DNA from: an uncultured Paraprevotella sp.
GTDB lineage: Bacteria; Bacteroidota; Bacteroidia; Bacteroidales; Bacteroidaceae
Reading direction: 5' to 3'
NCBI GenBank assembly: GCA_900766785.1
Contig: CAAFWT010000214.1
Location: 1-6,566 of the forward strand
DNA: 6,566 nucleotides
Position numbers and translations under genes: made by a program. This document shows, piece by piece, positions 5,871 to 6,566 of the stretch (position 1 is its first letter; each line of letters begins with the position of its first letter). The notes beneath the pieces were generated by a model. It saw only the letters and a program-made list of their open reading frames with translations. It did no database searches and was not told the DNA's origin.

Positions 5871-6170
5871 ATGGACATTAAGATTCAGGCAATTCATTTT
5901 GATGCCACGGAGAAGCTGAACCAGTTCATCGAGAAGAAGGTGAGTAAGTTGGAAAAGTTTGGTGGCGAAACAGGAAAGGTAGAGGTGTCATTGAAGGTCG
6001 TAAAACCTGAGACTGCCATGAACAAGGAAGTGGCCATAAAGCTACAGGCAGCAGGAACAGCATTGTTCGCTCAGGAAGTATGCGACACTTTTGAAGAAGC
6101 AACAATGAAGACAGTGGATTCACTGGTTCGCCAGTTGTCCAAAAGCAAGGATAAACAGAAAAATCGCTAA
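5871..6170 (+). CDS. hpf: Ribosome hibernation-promoting factor, short HPF/RaiA family
   Basis: A 99-residue protein with the single S30AE-type fold expected of short HPF/YfiA: a beta strand at 1-10 (MDIKIQAIHF), a helix at about 11-31, strands at about 36-67, and a second helix at about 69-92 (EVCDTFEEATMKTVDSLVRQL) with a lysine-rich tail. It lacks the C-terminal dimerisation domain of long HPF. Family members bind the 30S decoding centre in slow growth or stationary phase and protect idle ribosomes. It starts 24 bp after xerC and is probably co-transcribed with it. Its perfect SD site makes it the exception among its neighbours. RaiA and short HPF cannot be separated confidently here. Confidence 0.92.
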   Translation: MDIKIQAIHFDATEKLNQFIEKKVSKLEKFGGETGKVEVSLKVVKPETAMNKEVAIKLQAAGTALFAQEVCDTFEEATMKTVDSLVRQLSKSKDKQKNR

Positions 6171-6178
6171 AAAAGCGA
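6164..6178 (+). other. Small hairpin over the hpf stop codon
   Basis: TCGCT (6164-6168) and AGCGA (6174-6178) pair around AAAAA, overlapping the TAA stop. The stem is short and no T-run follows, so termination here would be weak. Read-through into the tRNA cluster is possible. Confidence 0.35.
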
Positions 6179-6185
6179 CGAAAGT

Positions 6186-6216
6186 TTTGGTAGTTCAAAA
6201 ATAATGCCTAATTTTG
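6186..6216 (+). promoter_or_regulatory. Promoter of the tRNA cluster
   Basis: TTTG (6186-6189), a 19-bp spacer with TCAAAAA, and TAATTTTG (6209-6216) are followed by GC-rich CAGCCG. The first tRNA begins about 35 bp after the expected transcription start. The layout and much of the sequence match the rpsU promoter. Confidence 0.87.
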
Positions 6217-6253
6217 CAGCCGTTTAGTCGTGACGGCTATGCTGAACGGCTGC
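6216..6253 (+). repeat. Overlapping inverted repeats at the tRNA-cluster start site
   Basis: GCAGCCGT (6216-6223) is complementary to ACGGCTGC (6246-6253) over 8 bp, and its inner AGCCGT can instead pair with ACGGCT at 6233-6238. The left arm overlaps the last base of the -7 element and the expected start site, so most of it may not be transcribed. A DNA operator is therefore as likely as an RNA switch. Confidence 0.5.
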
Positions 6254-6257
6254 GACT

Positions 6258-6331
6258 GCCTCTTTAGCTCAGTTGGCCAGAGCACGTGATTTGTAATCTC
6301 GGGGTCGTTGGTTCGAATCCGACAAGAGGCT
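6258..6331 (+). tRNA. tRNA-Thr(TGT)
   Basis: A 74-nt tRNA with acceptor GCCTCTT/AAGAGGC, D stem GCTC/GAGC, loop TTTGTAA with anticodon TGT (reads ACA), T loop TTCGAAT and discriminator T. The anticodon stem CGTGA/TCTCG has a central T-T mismatch. CCA is not encoded. It is the first tRNA of the cluster and corresponds to thrU in the E. coli thrU-tyrU-glyT-thrT-tufB operon. Confidence 0.96.
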
Positions 6332-6390
6332 CCTCCGCCATGCGAGGTGAAGGAATACAGACAGGTTGGGACAAGAAAACGAAACTATAA

Positions 6391-6473
6391 GGGTGGTTAC
6401 CAGAGTGGCCAAATGGGGCAGACTGTAAATCTGCTGGCTTACGCCTTCGGTGGTTCGAATCCATCACCACCCA
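6391..6473 (+). tRNA. tRNA-Tyr(GTA)
   Basis: An 83-nt class II tRNA with acceptor GGGTGGT/ACCACCC, anticodon stem GCAGA/TCTGC, loop CTGTAAA with anticodon GTA, a long variable arm, T loop TTCGAAT and discriminator A. CCA is not encoded. It lies 59 bp after tRNA-Thr, in the position of tyrU in the E. coli operon. Confidence 0.97.
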
Positions 6474-6490
6474 CATCTTTTTTCAAATAT

Positions 6491-6563
6491 GCGGAAGTAG
6501 CTCAGTCGATAGAGCACTAGCCTTCCAAGCTGGGGGTCGCGGGTTTGAGCCCCGTCTTCCGCT
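6491..6563 (+). tRNA. tRNA-Gly(TCC)
   Basis: A 73-nt tRNA with acceptor GCGGAAG/CTTCCGC, anticodon stem CTAGC/GCTGG, loop CTTCCAA with anticodon TCC (reads GGA), T arm GCGGG/CCCGT and discriminator T. It is 17 bp after tRNA-Tyr and ends three bases before the window edge. There is no terminator, so the transcript continues, probably to tRNA-Thr(GGT) and tuf. Confidence 0.96.
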
Positions 6564-6566
6564 CTT

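Noticed and set aside
4737..5897. A 386-codon open frame on the minus strand covering xerC and part of rpsU
   Set aside because: It is fully antisense to two well-supported genes, its translation is rich in Cys and His with no recognisable domain, and it has no promoter. It is a codon-usage shadow of xerC.

Overview
The window looks like chromosomal DNA from a Bacteroidales bacterium, most likely Prevotellaceae (Prevotella/Segatella-like). Almost every transcription unit starts with a Bacteroidota-type promoter (-33 TTTG, 19-20 bp spacer, -7 TAnnTTTG). Start codons are preceded by A-rich leaders instead of Shine-Dalgarno (SD) sites, with one exception. The large surface lipoprotein and the order rpsU-xerC-hpf-tRNAs also fit this group. 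The assignment rests on sequence features and remembered synteny, not on a database search.

Left part (1-2760). The left edge is non-coding and carries eight 12-bp palindromic cores in a 22-bp register, with three different core sequences joined by similar pyrimidine-rich linkers. A strong leftward terminator follows. Next is a leftward gene for a 710-residue lipoprotein with two fasciclin (FAS1)-like regions. Its promoter, a leader with four GTTTCWG heptamers, and helically phased A-tracts upstream are all visible.

Middle part (2761-4680). tRNA-Leu(TAA) is a single-gene unit with its own promoter and terminator. Malate dehydrogenase (mdh) follows, with a proximal promoter, an upstream hairpin that may mark a second start, a structured 3' region and a strong terminator. 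A cluster of alternating purine-pyrimidine tracts surrounds that terminator.

Right part (4598-6566). rpsU (bS21), xerC (tyrosine recombinase) and hpf (ribosome hibernation factor) are co-directional with no convincing terminator between them. A tRNA cluster Thr(TGT)-Tyr(GTA)-Gly(TCC) follows and runs to the window edge. The tRNA order matches E. coli thrU-tyrU-glyT(-thrT-tufB), so tRNA-Thr(GGT) and tuf are predicted just outside. The rpsU and tRNA-cluster promoters are near copies of each other.

Most of the genes are ordinary core genes. The signals I find most worth following are the variable-core palindrome array at the left edge and the single perfect SD site in front of hpf, which sits in the operon of bS21, a protein that helps hide the anti-SD in this phylum. 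Promoter architecture also appears to separate translation genes from the others.
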